Part shown: positions 7,354 to 17,236 of the stretch, in pieces
Layout of the letters: each line of letters opens with the position of its first letter
Numbering within the stretch: position 1 is the stretch's first letter
From: an uncultured Caryophanales bacterium
Lineage (GTDB): Bacteria > Bacillota_I > Bacilli_A > RFN20 > CAG-449
NCBI GenBank assembly: GCA_945873815.1
Contig: CAMCEE010000017.1
Span: 1 to 37,163, forward strand
Direction of reading: 5' to 3'
DNA: 37,163 nt
Translations under genes and position numbers: made by a program
Notes under the pieces: model-generated
Databases searched by the model: none
What the model saw: only the letters and a program-made list of their open reading frames with translations
What the model was told of the DNA's origin: nothing

Positions 7354-8686
7354 AAAACAAGATGAAACAATATTCAAAAAATTAATAAAATTATTTATTC
7401 CAATATTTTTAGAATTACTCTTAATTAATTTATTATCTAGCGTAGATACCTTAATGTTGTCAAATTACAATAAATTATGTGTTAACGCTGTTGGTACAGC
7501 TCAATCAACAATATCTTTATTAACTTCATTAATCATAATTTGTTCTAATGGAGTTGCTATAATTGTTGGTCAATTTTTAGGCGCAAAAAAAGATAAAGAA
7601 GCAAAAGATGTTTTAGCGCAAGGAGTAATTTTTAATTTATTACTGGGTATTTTATTATTCCTAATTTTCTTTTTCTTATGTGATTATTTATTAAAATTAG
7701 TAAATACAAGTGATACTTTTTTTGGGTATGCAAAAACATATATTCGAATTTATGCGATTGCTCTACCTTTTCAAGCCATAACTCAAGTAGTTGGTGCAGA
7801 CTTTAGAGCTCATGGGAAACCTATTTATTTAACTATTATTTCGATTATTTCTAACTTTATAAATGTTGGTTTGAATTATTTATTGATATATGGAATTTGG
7901 ATATTTCCAGAGTTAGGGATAAAAGGAGCAGCTATTTCAACAGTTGTATCTTTAATTTTTAAAACAATAAGTATAGTTATCCTTGAAATAATAATTATAA
8001 AAGATAAGGTATTTACGTTTAAAGTAGATAAAAACATTTTAGGTAGTATCTTAAAAATAGGAGGTCCAAGTGCTTTAGAAAATATTTCATATACTTTATT
8101 TTCTTTTATTTTACTTGCTGCCCTTAATTTACTAACCGATGTTGAAATAGGCTCTAGAGTCTTTATCAATATGGTATTAGGATACACCTTAATTTTTTCA
8201 AGTTCTTTAGGTAATTCTAATTCAATTTTAGTTGCCTATTATGTTGGAGCTCATGAATACGAAAAGGCTAAAAAACTTACACTTAGAGTATGTTTAGTTG
8301 GTCTTGGAATAATGGTTTCATTAATATCTTTATTAAATATTTTCGGTCGTCCATTATTCACATTAATAACTAATGATAAAACATACGTTGATATTATTGT
8401 TAAAATATTACCTTTATTATTTATTCTTGAAATAGGTAGATGTACAAATATTGTTGTAATTAATGCTCAAAAAAGTGCCGGAGATGTTATCTTTCCACTT
8501 GTTCTTGGTTTATTATCAATGTCTATTATTATGGCTGGTGGTTCGTGGCTCTTTTCAAAAACTTTTGAATTAGGATTAGTAGGAATAATACTTGCTCAAA
8601 GTTTAGATGAATTTGTTAGAGGTATTGTATCGTTTATTAGGTGGTTATCAAATGGATGGATGAAACATTCTTTGATTAAAGAGTAA
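7328..8686 (+). CDS. MATE family efflux transporter
   Basis: The 452-residue protein is strongly hydrophobic with about twelve membrane segments in two similar halves, the standard MATE length. It starts with KLIKLFIPIFLELLLINLLSSVDTLML, the family's usual first helix containing the substrate-path Asp. MATE proteins export drugs or metabolites in exchange for sodium or protons; the substrate here is unknown. The first ATG (7328) lies inside the GH13 gene, 26 bases before its stop, and a second ATG at 7343 is also possible. Neither has a strong ribosome binding site, so translation is probably coupled to the amylase. Pairing with a cytoplasmic amylase is unusual. Confidence 0.9.
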   Translation: METQAMQNKKQDETIFKKLIKLFIPIFLELLLINLLSSVDTLMLSNYNKLCVNAVGTAQSTISLLTSLIIICSNGVAIIVGQFLGAKKDKEAKDVLAQGVIFNLLLGILLFLIFFFLCDYLLKLVNTSDTFFGYAKTYIRIYAIALPFQAITQVVGADFRAHGKPIYLTIISIISNFINVGLNYLLIYGIWIFPELGIKGAAISTVVSLIFKTISIVILEIIIIKDKVFTFKVDKNILGSILKIGGPSALENISYTLFSFILLAALNLLTDVEIGSRVFINMVLGYTLIFSSSLGNSNSILVAYYVGAHEYEKAKKLTLRVCLVGLGIMVSLISLLNIFGRPLFTLITNDKTYVDIIVKILPLLFILEIGRCTNIVVINAQKSAGDVIFPLVLGLLSMSIIMAGGSWLFSKTFELGLVGIILAQSLDEFVRGIVSFIRWLSNGWMKHSLIKE

Positions 8687-8699
8687 ATAAAATGATAAA

Positions 8700-8725
8700 T
8701 ATTTTATATTAGTGTAAAATATATT
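8700..8725. promoter_or_regulatory. Palindrome upstream of peroxiredoxin gene
   Basis: ATATTTTA and TAAAATAT form perfect 8-bp arms about eight bases apart in the 63-base gap between the MATE and peroxiredoxin genes. The right arm contains a possible -10 box TAAAAT (8715-8720). It may be an operator for the peroxiredoxin or the stem of a weak terminator, but there is no T-run. Confidence 0.35.
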
Positions 8726-8749
8726 CATAAATAAAAGGAGAGCGTTAGA

Positions 8750-9208
8750 ATGTTAGAAATTAATTCAAAAGCACCAGATTTTTCTCTACCAGATGAAAAT
8801 GGAACAATTCATAAATTAAGTGATTATTTAGGTAAAAAAGTTGTTTTATATTTTTACCCAAAAGATAATACTTCAGGTTGCACGATGCAAGCATTAGAAT
8901 TCAAGCGTTTATTTGATGATTTTAATAATGCAAATACTATTATTATTGGTATTTCTAAAGATTCAATTAAATCTCATTTAAATTTTAAAACAAAATATGA
9001 ATTACCTTTTATTATATTAAGTGACCCAGACTTAGAAGCAATTAACGCTTATAACGTTTATGAAGAAAAATCTATGTATGGAAGAAAATATATGGGTGTA
9101 GTTAGATCTACATTTATTATTGATGAAAAAGGATTCATCAAAGATATTAAAAGAAAAGTAAATGCGTCTAAGAATGCCGAAGACACACTTTGTTTATTAA
9201 ACAAGTAA
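8750..9208 (+). CDS. bcp: Peroxiredoxin, Bcp/PrxQ family
   Basis: This 152-residue thiol peroxidase has the typical start (INSKAPDFSLPDENG) and the active-site segment PKDNTSGCT with peroxidatic Cys44. Most family members have PKDNTPGCT, so Pro is replaced by Ser just before the Gly-Cys. The resolving Cys usually found five residues later is Leu49 here. The only other Cys is close to the C-terminus (DTLCLLNK). It would thus have to work as a one-Cys enzyme or use the C-terminal Cys. The ribosome binding site is AAGGAGAG. It reduces hydroperoxides in the cytoplasm with thioredoxin or another thiol. Confidence 0.9.
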   Translation: MLEINSKAPDFSLPDENGTIHKLSDYLGKKVVLYFYPKDNTSGCTMQALEFKRLFDDFNNANTIIIGISKDSIKSHLNFKTKYELPFIILSDPDLEAINAYNVYEEKSMYGRKYMGVVRSTFIIDEKGFIKDIKRKVNASKNAEDTLCLLNK

Positions 9209-9286
9209 TATTCCTAGCACAGTTCAAACTTATGTAAATATGATATAATTATTTATAATAGCATGTGCTTTAAGGAGGTGAATTTA

Positions 9287-10672
9287 ATGGCAAATAACTT
9301 TTTTGATTTAGTCAGAGATGGTTTTTTTAATCCTTTTTCTGGGCCAAACAAAAGATACAATTATGATTTATTACAATTAATAAATAGCAAAATGTCATTA
9401 GATAATCTCCAAGTTGTTAAAGAAGATATTGTTGATTGGATTGTCGATTACGTGGATAATTGCCCAATCAATATGTATAGCGATGATACAAACGAAGAGG
9501 AAAAAGATGCTAGAACATTTGCATATGGACAAGTAAGATATTTTGTAAAGTGTGGCTGGTTAATAGAAGATTTTGAGGGAATTAAAATCACATATCAATT
9601 AGATGAAAATGGAATTAAAATTTTATCGGCGATGGAAAAAGCGGTTAAAGATGATACAAAGGCTTTGGAGTTTTCTGGATATGTTTATAATATATACAAC
9701 AATCTATACAACTATAATTACGATCACGCTGTTGATATTATTGAACAAGTATATAATGCTTCAAAAGAATTGAATTCAATGCTTAGGGGCTTGAATGTTA
9801 ACATTAAGAAATTCTTAACTAAACTTATTAGTGAAAACGAAGCAATGCCTAGAGAAATCTTACAAACAATATTCTTTGATTATCAAAAGAAAGTTGTTCT
9901 AAAAGCATTTAAAAACTTTAGAGAAAAAGATAATCCATCAAAATATAAACTTTACATAGAGAACCGTATAGATGAGTTATTAACTGAAGAAAAGCTAAAC
10001 TTGATGATTAGTAATTATATAAAGGTAAAATATGATAATTCATCAACAATTGAAAACGAAGACGAAGCAAGAGAATTCTTTGTTACAAGACTAAATTATA
10101 TCAGCGAACAGTTTGAAGAAATTGAAGAATATATCAGTATGCTTGATGGAAAGAATACTAAATATATTTCAACTGCTCAATCAAGATTAAACTTTCTACT
10201 TAACGAAGAAACAGATATTGAAGGAAGAATTATTGATTGCTTAAAAGAAATAGGAAATGTTGATGATGATTTCTTTGAAGAGTCTTATCTAGATATGTAT
10301 GTTGGTTCAAATATTGATGAGTATTCTTTATATAAACCTGTTTCAAGAAAAACAAAGGTAAAACCCGAACCGATTATCGATGAATTTGAAGATGACCAAG
10401 AAGAAATAAAAAGACTTGCTGAAAACTTATTTAAAGATAATGAGTTTTCTGTATATAAGATTAATGAATTTGTATTATCTCAACTAGGAAGTAATAATCA
10501 AATTCATGCAAAGGATATAAAATTAAAAGAATTTAATGATTTATTAAAAGTGTTTTTAGTTAAATTATATTCTGCAAATGCCAATGTTGAGTACAGTGTA
10601 AAGTATCTCGATGATGTATATAAAACATTAGGGTATAAAATGAAAGACTTTATTATAGAAAGGAAGGTGTAA
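9287..10672 (+). CDS. jetA: Wadjet subunit JetA (kleisin-like)
   Basis: This 461-residue, acidic, helical protein opens the four-gene Wadjet operon. Its N-terminus (FFDLVRDGFFNPFSGPNKRYNYDLLQLIN) has the look of Wadjet JetA proteins of Firmicutes. In the family, JetA is the kleisin that links the heads of the JetC ATPase. An upstream GTG/ATG at 9263 is in frame, but AAGGAGGTGA (9272-9281) sits six bases before the ATG at 9287, so that is the start. A -10 box TATAAT at 9244-9249 precedes it; the -35 is not clear. Only three bases separate it from jetB. The subtype (probably II) is not certain from sequence alone. Confidence 0.85.
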   Translation: MANNFFDLVRDGFFNPFSGPNKRYNYDLLQLINSKMSLDNLQVVKEDIVDWIVDYVDNCPINMYSDDTNEEEKDARTFAYGQVRYFVKCGWLIEDFEGIKITYQLDENGIKILSAMEKAVKDDTKALEFSGYVYNIYNNLYNYNYDHAVDIIEQVYNASKELNSMLRGLNVNIKKFLTKLISENEAMPREILQTIFFDYQKKVVLKAFKNFREKDNPSKYKLYIENRIDELLTEEKLNLMISNYIKVKYDNSSTIENEDEAREFFVTRLNYISEQFEEIEEYISMLDGKNTKYISTAQSRLNFLLNEETDIEGRIIDCLKEIGNVDDDFFEESYLDMYVGSNIDEYSLYKPVSRKTKVKPEPIIDEFEDDQEEIKRLAENLFKDNEFSVYKINEFVLSQLGSNNQIHAKDIKLKEFNDLLKVFLVKLYSANANVEYSVKYLDDVYKTLGYKMKDFIIERKV

Positions 10673-10675
10673 TAT

Positions 10676-11320
10676 ATGGCAACTATACAAAGAAATTTGG
10701 CGTGTGAAGAATATGCTAAGGGTTATATTGAATTAACTGATACAAGAAAGAACACCTTCTCAAGATTGTGTAATAAACTTTTAAATGATAATTTTATTTA
10801 TGCATATAGACAAGAAGATAGAAATGATTACTATGAAATCTTAAGTATGAAGAAGCTTATTGAAAATTTTTTCTCTATGATGGATTTCGATTTGATTCAT
10901 GTTGATTCATATAAGTTATTCTATATTCAAACTAACGCGGATAGAAATAGAATCAGATTAAAGAAATTGGATACAGTCATTGTTTTGGTATTTAGACTTT
11001 TATATCACAAAGGAAGTTTAGATATTAATTCAAGTTCTGATATTTCAACAACTCTTGGTAAAATGATTACCGAAATAAATCAAACAGGTATATTTAAATC
11101 ACAACCATCTATGACAGATTACATGGAATCATTAAGACTATTGAAGCGATACAAATTAATTGACTATAACTTCAAAGATTTCAAAGAAGATAATGTTATT
11201 GTGATTTATCCTACTATTTTATATGTAGCAAAAGTGGATAGTATTAATATGCTCAATGATAAGTTAAAGACTTATATTGCAGTAAAAGGAGATGATGAAG
11301 ATGAAGTTGAAGAAGATTAA
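10676..11320 (+). CDS. jetB: Wadjet subunit JetB (KITE-like, DUF4194)
   Basis: The protein has 214 residues. It has the winged-helix KITE character of JetB/DUF4194 proteins, seen in FSRLCNKLLNDNFIYAYR and in the later MESLRLLKRYKLIDYNF. In condensin-like complexes the KITE subunit binds the kleisin, here JetA. The ribosome binding site GGAAGGTG lies inside the last codons of jetA. Its very acidic end (GDDEDEVEED) overlaps the start of jetC by 20 bases, so the two are translated together. Confidence 0.85.
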   Translation: MATIQRNLACEEYAKGYIELTDTRKNTFSRLCNKLLNDNFIYAYRQEDRNDYYEILSMKKLIENFFSMMDFDLIHVDSYKLFYIQTNADRNRIRLKKLDTVIVLVFRLLYHKGSLDINSSSDISTTLGKMITEINQTGIFKSQPSMTDYMESLRLLKRYKLIDYNFKDFKEDNVIVIYPTILYVAKVDSINMLNDKLKTYIAVKGDDEDEVEED

Positions 11321-14300
11321 ACTTATTAACTGGCACATCTTTACAAATAATACTATTGAAGTTGATGGAAATATATTGATTACAGGAGAAAATGCAAGTG
11401 GTAAATCAACTTTAATGGATGCTCTTTATTACGTTCTTTCAGGTGGAGATCAATACCATTTCAATAAAGCTGCTAATGAAGGTGGTCAAAGAAATCTTGA
11501 AACATATATGAGAGGAAAACTTGGATCTGAAAAGAATCCATATTTAAGACCACAAACTGATGTAGTGAGCTATATTGTATTAGAATATGAAGATGAAAAA
11601 AGAAGACATAACATGGTACTTGGCTGTGAGATGGAAATTATTGCATCTACTCAACCAAAGAATCATTTCTTTGTAATTAATAATTACAAGATCAAAGATG
11701 AAGATTTTATCAAGGATAAGCAAATAATTGAATATAAGTCATTTAAATCTAATGCAAAAGCAATGAAGTATGATTTTGATGAACTTCCTGATTCGAAGAA
11801 AGATAGGCGTAGGAGACTTGCTAAGGATATCTTTAAATTAGAGGATCACAAGAGATATTATGATTTACTTCAAAACGCAATATGCTTTAAGCCTATTAGT
11901 GAAGTGTCAACTTTTGTTAATGGTTTTCTTTTAGAAGAAGATAATATCGAATTGTGTAGTTTGAGAGAAGAAATTAGATCATATCAAAATATTCATAAGA
12001 TGGTTATTAGGGAAAAAGAAAAAATCGAATCTTTAAAAGAATTCACACCTAAAGCAGAAAAATATATTTCTAATTTAGATGAACTTAAGTATTTTAATGC
12101 ACTAAGAATAGATTCAAGAATCGAAAAACTAAATAACCATATTAATCTTGTAAATATAGAATTAAAGCGATTGGAAGATGAATATAATGGATTAAAACTT
12201 GAAGAAGAATCTTTGAATAAAAATCGTGATAGATTAAGAATAGAGATTCACCAACTTGAAAACAATGAAGCTTACAAAGCTTTGTTGAATAAAAAACAAA
12301 ACCTTGAACAATTAAAGAATGAATTAAACATATTAAATCAAAAATTAAACGATTTTTCTAAGATGCTAGCTTCAGAGCAAAAAATAGTTAGAACATTAGG
12401 GTTAAACTATAGATTTGATGAAGATTATAAACAAAAAGATTTTGGCTTATTAAAGGCACATTTTGAGAATTATAACACTCAATTAAAAGAATTAGATGAT
12501 AAGACAAGAGGCCTAATAGCTGAAACAAAATATTTAATTGAGCAAAATAATAAATCAAAGAATGAAAAGAAAAAAGAATTAGATAATTTAAATAAGGGTA
12601 TTAACAATTATCCTAATGATGTATATAACTTAATCGAAATAGCGAAGACAGCGATTATGGAATATAATCCAAAAGATAAGAATCCAGAAGTAAGACCATT
12701 ATGTGAGTACATTGAAATTAATGATGAAAAGTGGTCAAATGCATTGGAAGGTTATTTGAATACTAGAAGATTTAACTTAATCTTTGATCCAAAGTACTAT
12801 GATGTTGTAAGTGAAGCATACGATAAATATAAAAAAGAACGTAGCGTATATGTTGCAGGTATTGTTAATGTTGCAAATATTCCAAATAATAAGACATTGA
12901 AAAATTCTTTGATGACTAAAATAGATGTAAAAAATAGATTTGCTAATAAATATGCAAATTATCTTTTAGGTGATTTGATTTGTGTGGATGATGTTAAGGA
13001 TTTAAAACATTTTGAATCATCAATAACTCCTGGAGTAATGGTTTATAAAAACTATGTTCAAAAGGCTACAGATCCAAAAATTTATAAAGTTCCATTTATA
13101 GGCCGTGATTCTAGGAAAAAACGAATTGAAATTTTAAATAACGAAATTAAACAATTAGATAATAGTAATTTAGAATACAACAAGAAATTATCTGATTATG
13201 ATGGAATTCTTTTAACTATGAAAAATAGTTCTATTGATGACTTAATGAAATCTGAAAACTATTGGATTCAAATATCAAACAAAGAAAGTTCTATAGAAAG
13301 ATTAGAAACAGAAATTAGGTCTGATGAAAAGAATAATGGACTTCTAGAAATAACAGGTAGAATTGATGATGCTAAGAAGAATTTAAAAATTATTGAATCT
13401 GATATTATGAGAAACAGTTCAAAGCAAAAGGAAAATAGTACAAGCCAAGGACAATTAAATCAAAAATTATTGGACAATAAAGAACAATTACAAAACGAGC
13501 AAGATAATTATAATGAGATGCGCAAAAGCTTAGTTGATGAAGTGTATGAAGCACGTAAAGAAAAATATACTTCAAATGGTTGGTTAAATGATGAACAAAT
13601 AAACAAAGATTATGAAAGTGTTAGACAATACAACAATGCAGTTAATTCTTCACTTATTGCAACAATGCAAAAATACTCAACTACTTATAAAGCTTCATTA
13701 ACACCAATTATTGAAAACATCAGTGACTATGTTAACGAATATTATGACTTAATTAATCGTGGAGTTGTTCAATACGAGATGGAAGCAAAGGAAGCTTATG
13801 AAAGAGCAGAAATTTCATTTAGAGAAGATTTTATTGCTAAATTAAAGGAAAAAATCGAAAAATCACAAAGAATGTTGGATAAGATTAATAAGAATCTAGC
13901 ACTACATCCTTTTGGTAACGATGAAGAAAAATATAAGTTCTATTATGAGCCAACCAAAGATAGTGAATTCTACAATTACTATAGAATCATTATGTCTGGT
14001 AAATTAATGGAATCAAAAGATTTATTTACAGAGATTCTTGATGAAAAAGATTATTCTTTTATGAAGGATCTATTTGGAAAAATTTCTATGGAAACTGATT
14101 CGGCACAAGCTGCAGCAGAAGTTGAAAGATATTTAGATTATCGTAATTACATGAATTATGATATTAAGATTACTAATAAGTATGGAGATGAATCATATTT
14201 CTCTAAGATTAATAGAGAAAAGAGTGGTGGAGAAACGCAAACACCATTCTATATTGTTATGGCTTCATGCTTTGATGAATTGATGAATAAAGATTCTAAT

Positions 14301-14522
14301 AAAGTTGAAAGTACTTGCCAAGTTGTTTTTGATGAAGCATTTAACAACATGGACGAAAGCAGAATTAAATCATTGATGGAATTCTATAAGAAATTGAATA
14401 TTCAAATTGTTATTATTGTTCCTTCAAATAGAATAAGTGCTATTTCACCATATATGGACACATTAGTTGGTATAACAAAAGTAAATAATCATCCTTACTT
14501 AAATGTGGTGTGTAAACAATGA
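11301..14522 (+). CDS. jetC: Wadjet subunit JetC (SMC/SbcC-like ATPase)
   Basis: The protein has about 1073 residues. It has Walker A GENASGKST near residue 30, two long coiled-coil stretches (about 240-450 and 590-870) around a hinge-like region, the signature motif KSGGETQTPFYIV, and Walker B QVVFDEAFNNMD near the end. It is the motor that, in Wadjet, extrudes loops and detects small circular DNA. ATGs at 11292, 11295 and 11301 are all in frame; GGAG ends at 11291, so only 11301 has normal spacing. It overlaps jetB by 20 bases and jetD by four (ATGA). Confidence 0.93.
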   Translation: MKLKKIKLINWHIFTNNTIEVDGNILITGENASGKSTLMDALYYVLSGGDQYHFNKAANEGGQRNLETYMRGKLGSEKNPYLRPQTDVVSYIVLEYEDEKRRHNMVLGCEMEIIASTQPKNHFFVINNYKIKDEDFIKDKQIIEYKSFKSNAKAMKYDFDELPDSKKDRRRRLAKDIFKLEDHKRYYDLLQNAICFKPISEVSTFVNGFLLEEDNIELCSLREEIRSYQNIHKMVIREKEKIESLKEFTPKAEKYISNLDELKYFNALRIDSRIEKLNNHINLVNIELKRLEDEYNGLKLEEESLNKNRDRLRIEIHQLENNEAYKALLNKKQNLEQLKNELNILNQKLNDFSKMLASEQKIVRTLGLNYRFDEDYKQKDFGLLKAHFENYNTQLKELDDKTRGLIAETKYLIEQNNKSKNEKKKELDNLNKGINNYPNDVYNLIEIAKTAIMEYNPKDKNPEVRPLCEYIEINDEKWSNALEGYLNTRRFNLIFDPKYYDVVSEAYDKYKKERSVYVAGIVNVANIPNNKTLKNSLMTKIDVKNRFANKYANYLLGDLICVDDVKDLKHFESSITPGVMVYKNYVQKATDPKIYKVPFIGRDSRKKRIEILNNEIKQLDNSNLEYNKKLSDYDGILLTMKNSSIDDLMKSENYWIQISNKESSIERLETEIRSDEKNNGLLEITGRIDDAKKNLKIIESDIMRNSSKQKENSTSQGQLNQKLLDNKEQLQNEQDNYNEMRKSLVDEVYEARKEKYTSNGWLNDEQINKDYESVRQYNNAVNSSLIATMQKYSTTYKASLTPIIENISDYVNEYYDLINRGVVQYEMEAKEAYERAEISFREDFIAKLKEKIEKSQRMLDKINKNLALHPFGNDEEKYKFYYEPTKDSEFYNYYRIIMSGKLMESKDLFTEILDEKDYSFMKDLFGKISMETDSAQAAAEVERYLDYRNYMNYDIKITNKYGDESYFSKINREKSGGETQTPFYIVMASCFDELMNKDSNKVESTCQVVFDEAFNNMDESRIKSLMEFYKKLNIQIVIIVPSNRISAISPYMDTLVGITKVNNHPYLNVVCKQ

Positions 14523-15706
14523 TAAAGAATTTTGAAAAAAATATTTTAAATAAGTTATTAGATAAATATGAAAAATCAAAGCTATCTAAAGGTGGAACAG
14601 CAATTAATAGAAGTATAAAACTTACTACAAAGGATGATGTATTAAGTTCTTATACAAGCTTTGATTCTTATAAATATTCTGATGACAATGATGCGGTGAT
14701 TAGAAAACTTGAGTCTCAAGGATTTATTAAAGCGGAATTTAGCAATGACACATTTAAATCACTTACATTGAATCTAAATAATGTTGATGATATTTATGAT
14801 TACTTGAATAGGAACAAGCCTTCTGATGAACTTGCTAAGATTAGAATAGTATTATCTAAATATAATTTCGACAACTTTTTGGGATTATTCTTAGACTATG
14901 TTAAGACTTATTTGGATGAAAAATTTGATTATCCTAAATCGTTTTTTAGTGATGCAGAGCAGCTAGATTTATTATTAAACATATTTGAAAAATTATTAGG
15001 ATTAACTGAGGAAATAAAGAAAAGAGATTTCTCTGTAAAATATTTAGGAGATTCTAAATTGTTTGAAACAGTTCAAGGAAAAGTTATTAAAATAATTAAA
15101 GACTTTGATGGGAACAATTATGAATCAGATGAAGATGTTTTAGCATCATATAATATAGTTAAGAACTCTTCATATGCGATGGTAAAAAATAATCTTGTTT
15201 TAAAAATTAATAATTCAATAATCAATCTAAATGATCTTGGATATGAATTATCACTTTCAGATGAGATGATTAAAAGTGTAAGTTTATTAGATTCTGCAGT
15301 TTCAAAAGTAATCACAGTAGAAAACTTGACATCTTTCTATGCAATGAATGATAAAAGCGCAGTAATTATTTATCTTGCAGGATTTCATAATCATACAAAA
15401 CAAAGTTTATTATTAAAGATATATGAGAAATATCCAAATGCTGAGTATTTACATTTTAGTGATATTGATGCTGGAGGATTTTTGATCTTTAATAATTTGG
15501 TTGAGAAGACAGGAATTCCATTTAAACCATATAGAATGAATGTGGATGAATTGAAATCCAATCTTAATAATTTAAAACGTTTAACAGAGAATGACATCAA
15601 GAGATTGAATAAAATGAAGAATGATGAGAAGTTTAGTTATTTTCATGATGTTATATCTTATATGCTTGAAAATGGAGTTAAGCTAGAACAAGAATTGTTG
15701 GATTAA
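14519..15706 (+). CDS. jetD: Wadjet subunit JetD (Toprim nuclease)
   Basis: This 395-residue protein is the DNA-cleaving subunit of Wadjet (DUF3322 plus DUF2220, a topoisomerase VI-like arrangement). The C-terminal Toprim motifs are intact: the first acidic residue is Glu268 in VENLTSF, and the DxD is Asp315-Ile-Asp317 in FSDIDAGGF. JetD cuts the circular plasmid held by the JetABC complex. The start codon overlaps the jetC stop (ATGA), so it is translationally coupled. The operon ends here, followed by a short scrap and a terminator. Confidence 0.88.
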   Translation: MIKNFEKNILNKLLDKYEKSKLSKGGTAINRSIKLTTKDDVLSSYTSFDSYKYSDDNDAVIRKLESQGFIKAEFSNDTFKSLTLNLNNVDDIYDYLNRNKPSDELAKIRIVLSKYNFDNFLGLFLDYVKTYLDEKFDYPKSFFSDAEQLDLLLNIFEKLLGLTEEIKKRDFSVKYLGDSKLFETVQGKVIKIIKDFDGNNYESDEDVLASYNIVKNSSYAMVKNNLVLKINNSIINLNDLGYELSLSDEMIKSVSLLDSAVSKVITVENLTSFYAMNDKSAVIIYLAGFHNHTKQSLLLKIYEKYPNAEYLHFSDIDAGGFLIFNNLVEKTGIPFKPYRMNVDELKSNLNNLKRLTENDIKRLNKMKNDEKFSYFHDVISYMLENGVKLEQELLD

Positions 15707-15830
15707 TTAAAACATTTGTTTTCTCTATATACATACATATAATTATTAGGAAACAAATGGAAGAACTATTAGGTGATATGGCCATTTTTAAAAGACAACC
15801 TTTCGTTTATATGTTCATAGAGTAGATACA

Positions 15831-15872
15831 ACTCATGTTGAATCAGTTGTACTTTTAAAATTAAAGAAATAA
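15831..15872 (+). pseudogene. RlmD/RumA-like C-terminal tail, second copy
   Basis: Thirteen codons read THVESVVLLKLKK and a stop, preceded in frame by RLYVHRVDT. This is the C-terminal motif of 23S rRNA m5U methyltransferases with no gene in front of it. It shares AC-N-CATGTTGA and the encoded THVESVVLL with the scrap at 4109-4145. It sits just after the Wadjet operon. I read it as an integration scar: elements that insert in the 3' end of rumA restore or carry this tail. Confidence 0.45.
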
Positions 15873-15898
15873 ATATCCACAAATTTGAATATTATAAG

Positions 15899-15933
15899 AG
15901 TAGTAATGTATTAATCGTATTACTACTTTTTTC
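15899..15933 (+). terminator. Intrinsic terminator after the Wadjet operon
   Basis: AGTAGTAAT (15899-15907) pairs perfectly with ATTACTACT (15919-15927) and is followed by TTTTTT. It would end transcripts of the Wadjet operon and of the tail scrap. Confidence 0.85.
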
Positions 15934-15994
15934 TTGACTTTAAAATGTTTTTTCGACTAAAATGGAATTATAATCCAAAAAGGACGTGAATAAA

Positions 15995-17236
15995 ATGTAT
16001 ATTAAAAGAGTAATAGAAAAAACAATCAAAAAAATGGTGAATGAGTTTCCTGTTATTGTTATTTCAGGTGCAAGACAAGTTGGTAAATCCACTATGTTGC
16101 AAATGATTAAAGAAGATAATATGAATTATGTAACTTTAGATGATTTAGACGCAAGAAATTTAGCATTGTCGGATCCTAAATATTTTTTAGAACAGTATTC
16201 TTATCCGTTATTGATTGACGAAATACAATATGCACCAAACCTATTACCTTACATTAAAATGATTGTTGACGATGAAAAATTTAAAGCATTAAAAAATAAT
16301 ACTGAAGTAAAATCTTTGTTTTGGTTGACAGGCTCTCAACAATTTAAGGTTATGAAAGATGTTAGTGAATCTCTTGCTGGTAGAGTAGGTGTATTAAATT
16401 TATATTCTTTATCAAATAGTGAAATCAAAGGATATGAAGGATTATTATTTACACCTAAATTAGATGAACTTAAAAAGAATGAAAATATAGTACATTGCGA
16501 TTCGAAAGAAATATTCGAGAGAATTTACAATGGTGGAATGCCTAGTATAGCTACTGGTGCAATTGAGAGAAATAATTATTTTTCATCATATATAAACACA
16601 TATATTGAAAGAGATGTTAAACAATTATTAAATGTCGGTAAGACCATTGAGTTTTATAATTTTATGCAATATATTGCAGTAAGAACAGCACAAGAGTTGA
16701 ATTATTCAACGATTGCAAAAGAAATAGGAGTTGATTCAAAAACGATTAAAAATTGGATTAGCATTTTAGAATCATCGGGAATTATTTACTTATTACAACC
16801 ATTTTCTAGTAATTTGTCAAATAGAATAATAAAAGCCCCAAAACTATATTTTATGGACACAGGATTATGTTCTTATTTAGCTAAATATCCAAATCCAGAA
16901 ACGTTAGAAATAGGGGCATTATCTGGAGCTATTTTTGAAACATTTGTTGTAAGTGAAATAATAAAAAATATTACAAGTCATGGTTTAGATCCAAAAATGA
17001 ATTTATATTATTATAGAGATAAAGATCAAAAGGAAGTTGATTTATTGTATATAGAAGGAGATACTATATATCCAATAGAAATTAAAAAAGGTATAAGTCC
17101 AAATAATCCAGATAAGAATTTTGCAGTATTAAACAAGTATTCAAATGATATAGCAACGGGTATAGTTATTTGCATGACGCAAAAGCTTCAACCAATAAAT
17201 AGAAATTGTTGGTTGTACCCAGTGTCGTTATTATAA
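15995..17236 (+). CDS. AAA_14/DUF4143 ATPase (nuclease-motif type)
   Basis: The protein has 413 residues. Walker A is SGARQVGKST and Walker B PLLIDEIQ; a sensor-like TGSQQF follows. A winged-helix segment (STIAKEIGVDSKTIKNWISILESSGIIYLLQPF) comes next, then the C-terminal DUF4143 domain with a PD-(D/E)XK-like core (YYRDKDQKEVDLLYIEG, then IEIKKG). Such proteins are very common in gut Firmicutes and Bacteroidetes and their function is largely unknown. GTG at 15986 is in frame, but AAGGAC (15980-15985) is placed for the ATG at 15995. It resembles the protein at 22454 closely enough to be a paralogue. Confidence 0.88.
   Translation: MYIKRVIEKTIKKMVNEFPVIVISGARQVGKSTMLQMIKEDNMNYVTLDDLDARNLALSDPKYFLEQYSYPLLIDEIQYAPNLLPYIKMIVDDEKFKALKNNTEVKSLFWLTGSQQFKVMKDVSESLAGRVGVLNLYSLSNSEIKGYEGLLFTPKLDELKKNENIVHCDSKEIFERIYNGGMPSIATGAIERNNYFSSYINTYIERDVKQLLNVGKTIEFYNFMQYIAVRTAQELNYSTIAKEIGVDSKTIKNWISILESSGIIYLLQPFSSNLSNRIIKAPKLYFMDTGLCSYLAKYPNPETLEIGALSGAIFETFVVSEIIKNITSHGLDPKMNLYYYRDKDQKEVDLLYIEGDTIYPIEIKKGISPNNPDKNFAVLNKYSNDIATGIVICMTQKLQPINRNCWLYPVSLL

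Noticed and set aside
15934-15974. TTGACT right after the Wadjet terminator as a -35 box for the ATPase gene at 15995.
   Set aside because: The only good -10 box, TATAAT at 15969-15974, is 29 bases away, far from the usual 16 to 18. The promoter of that gene stays undefined.
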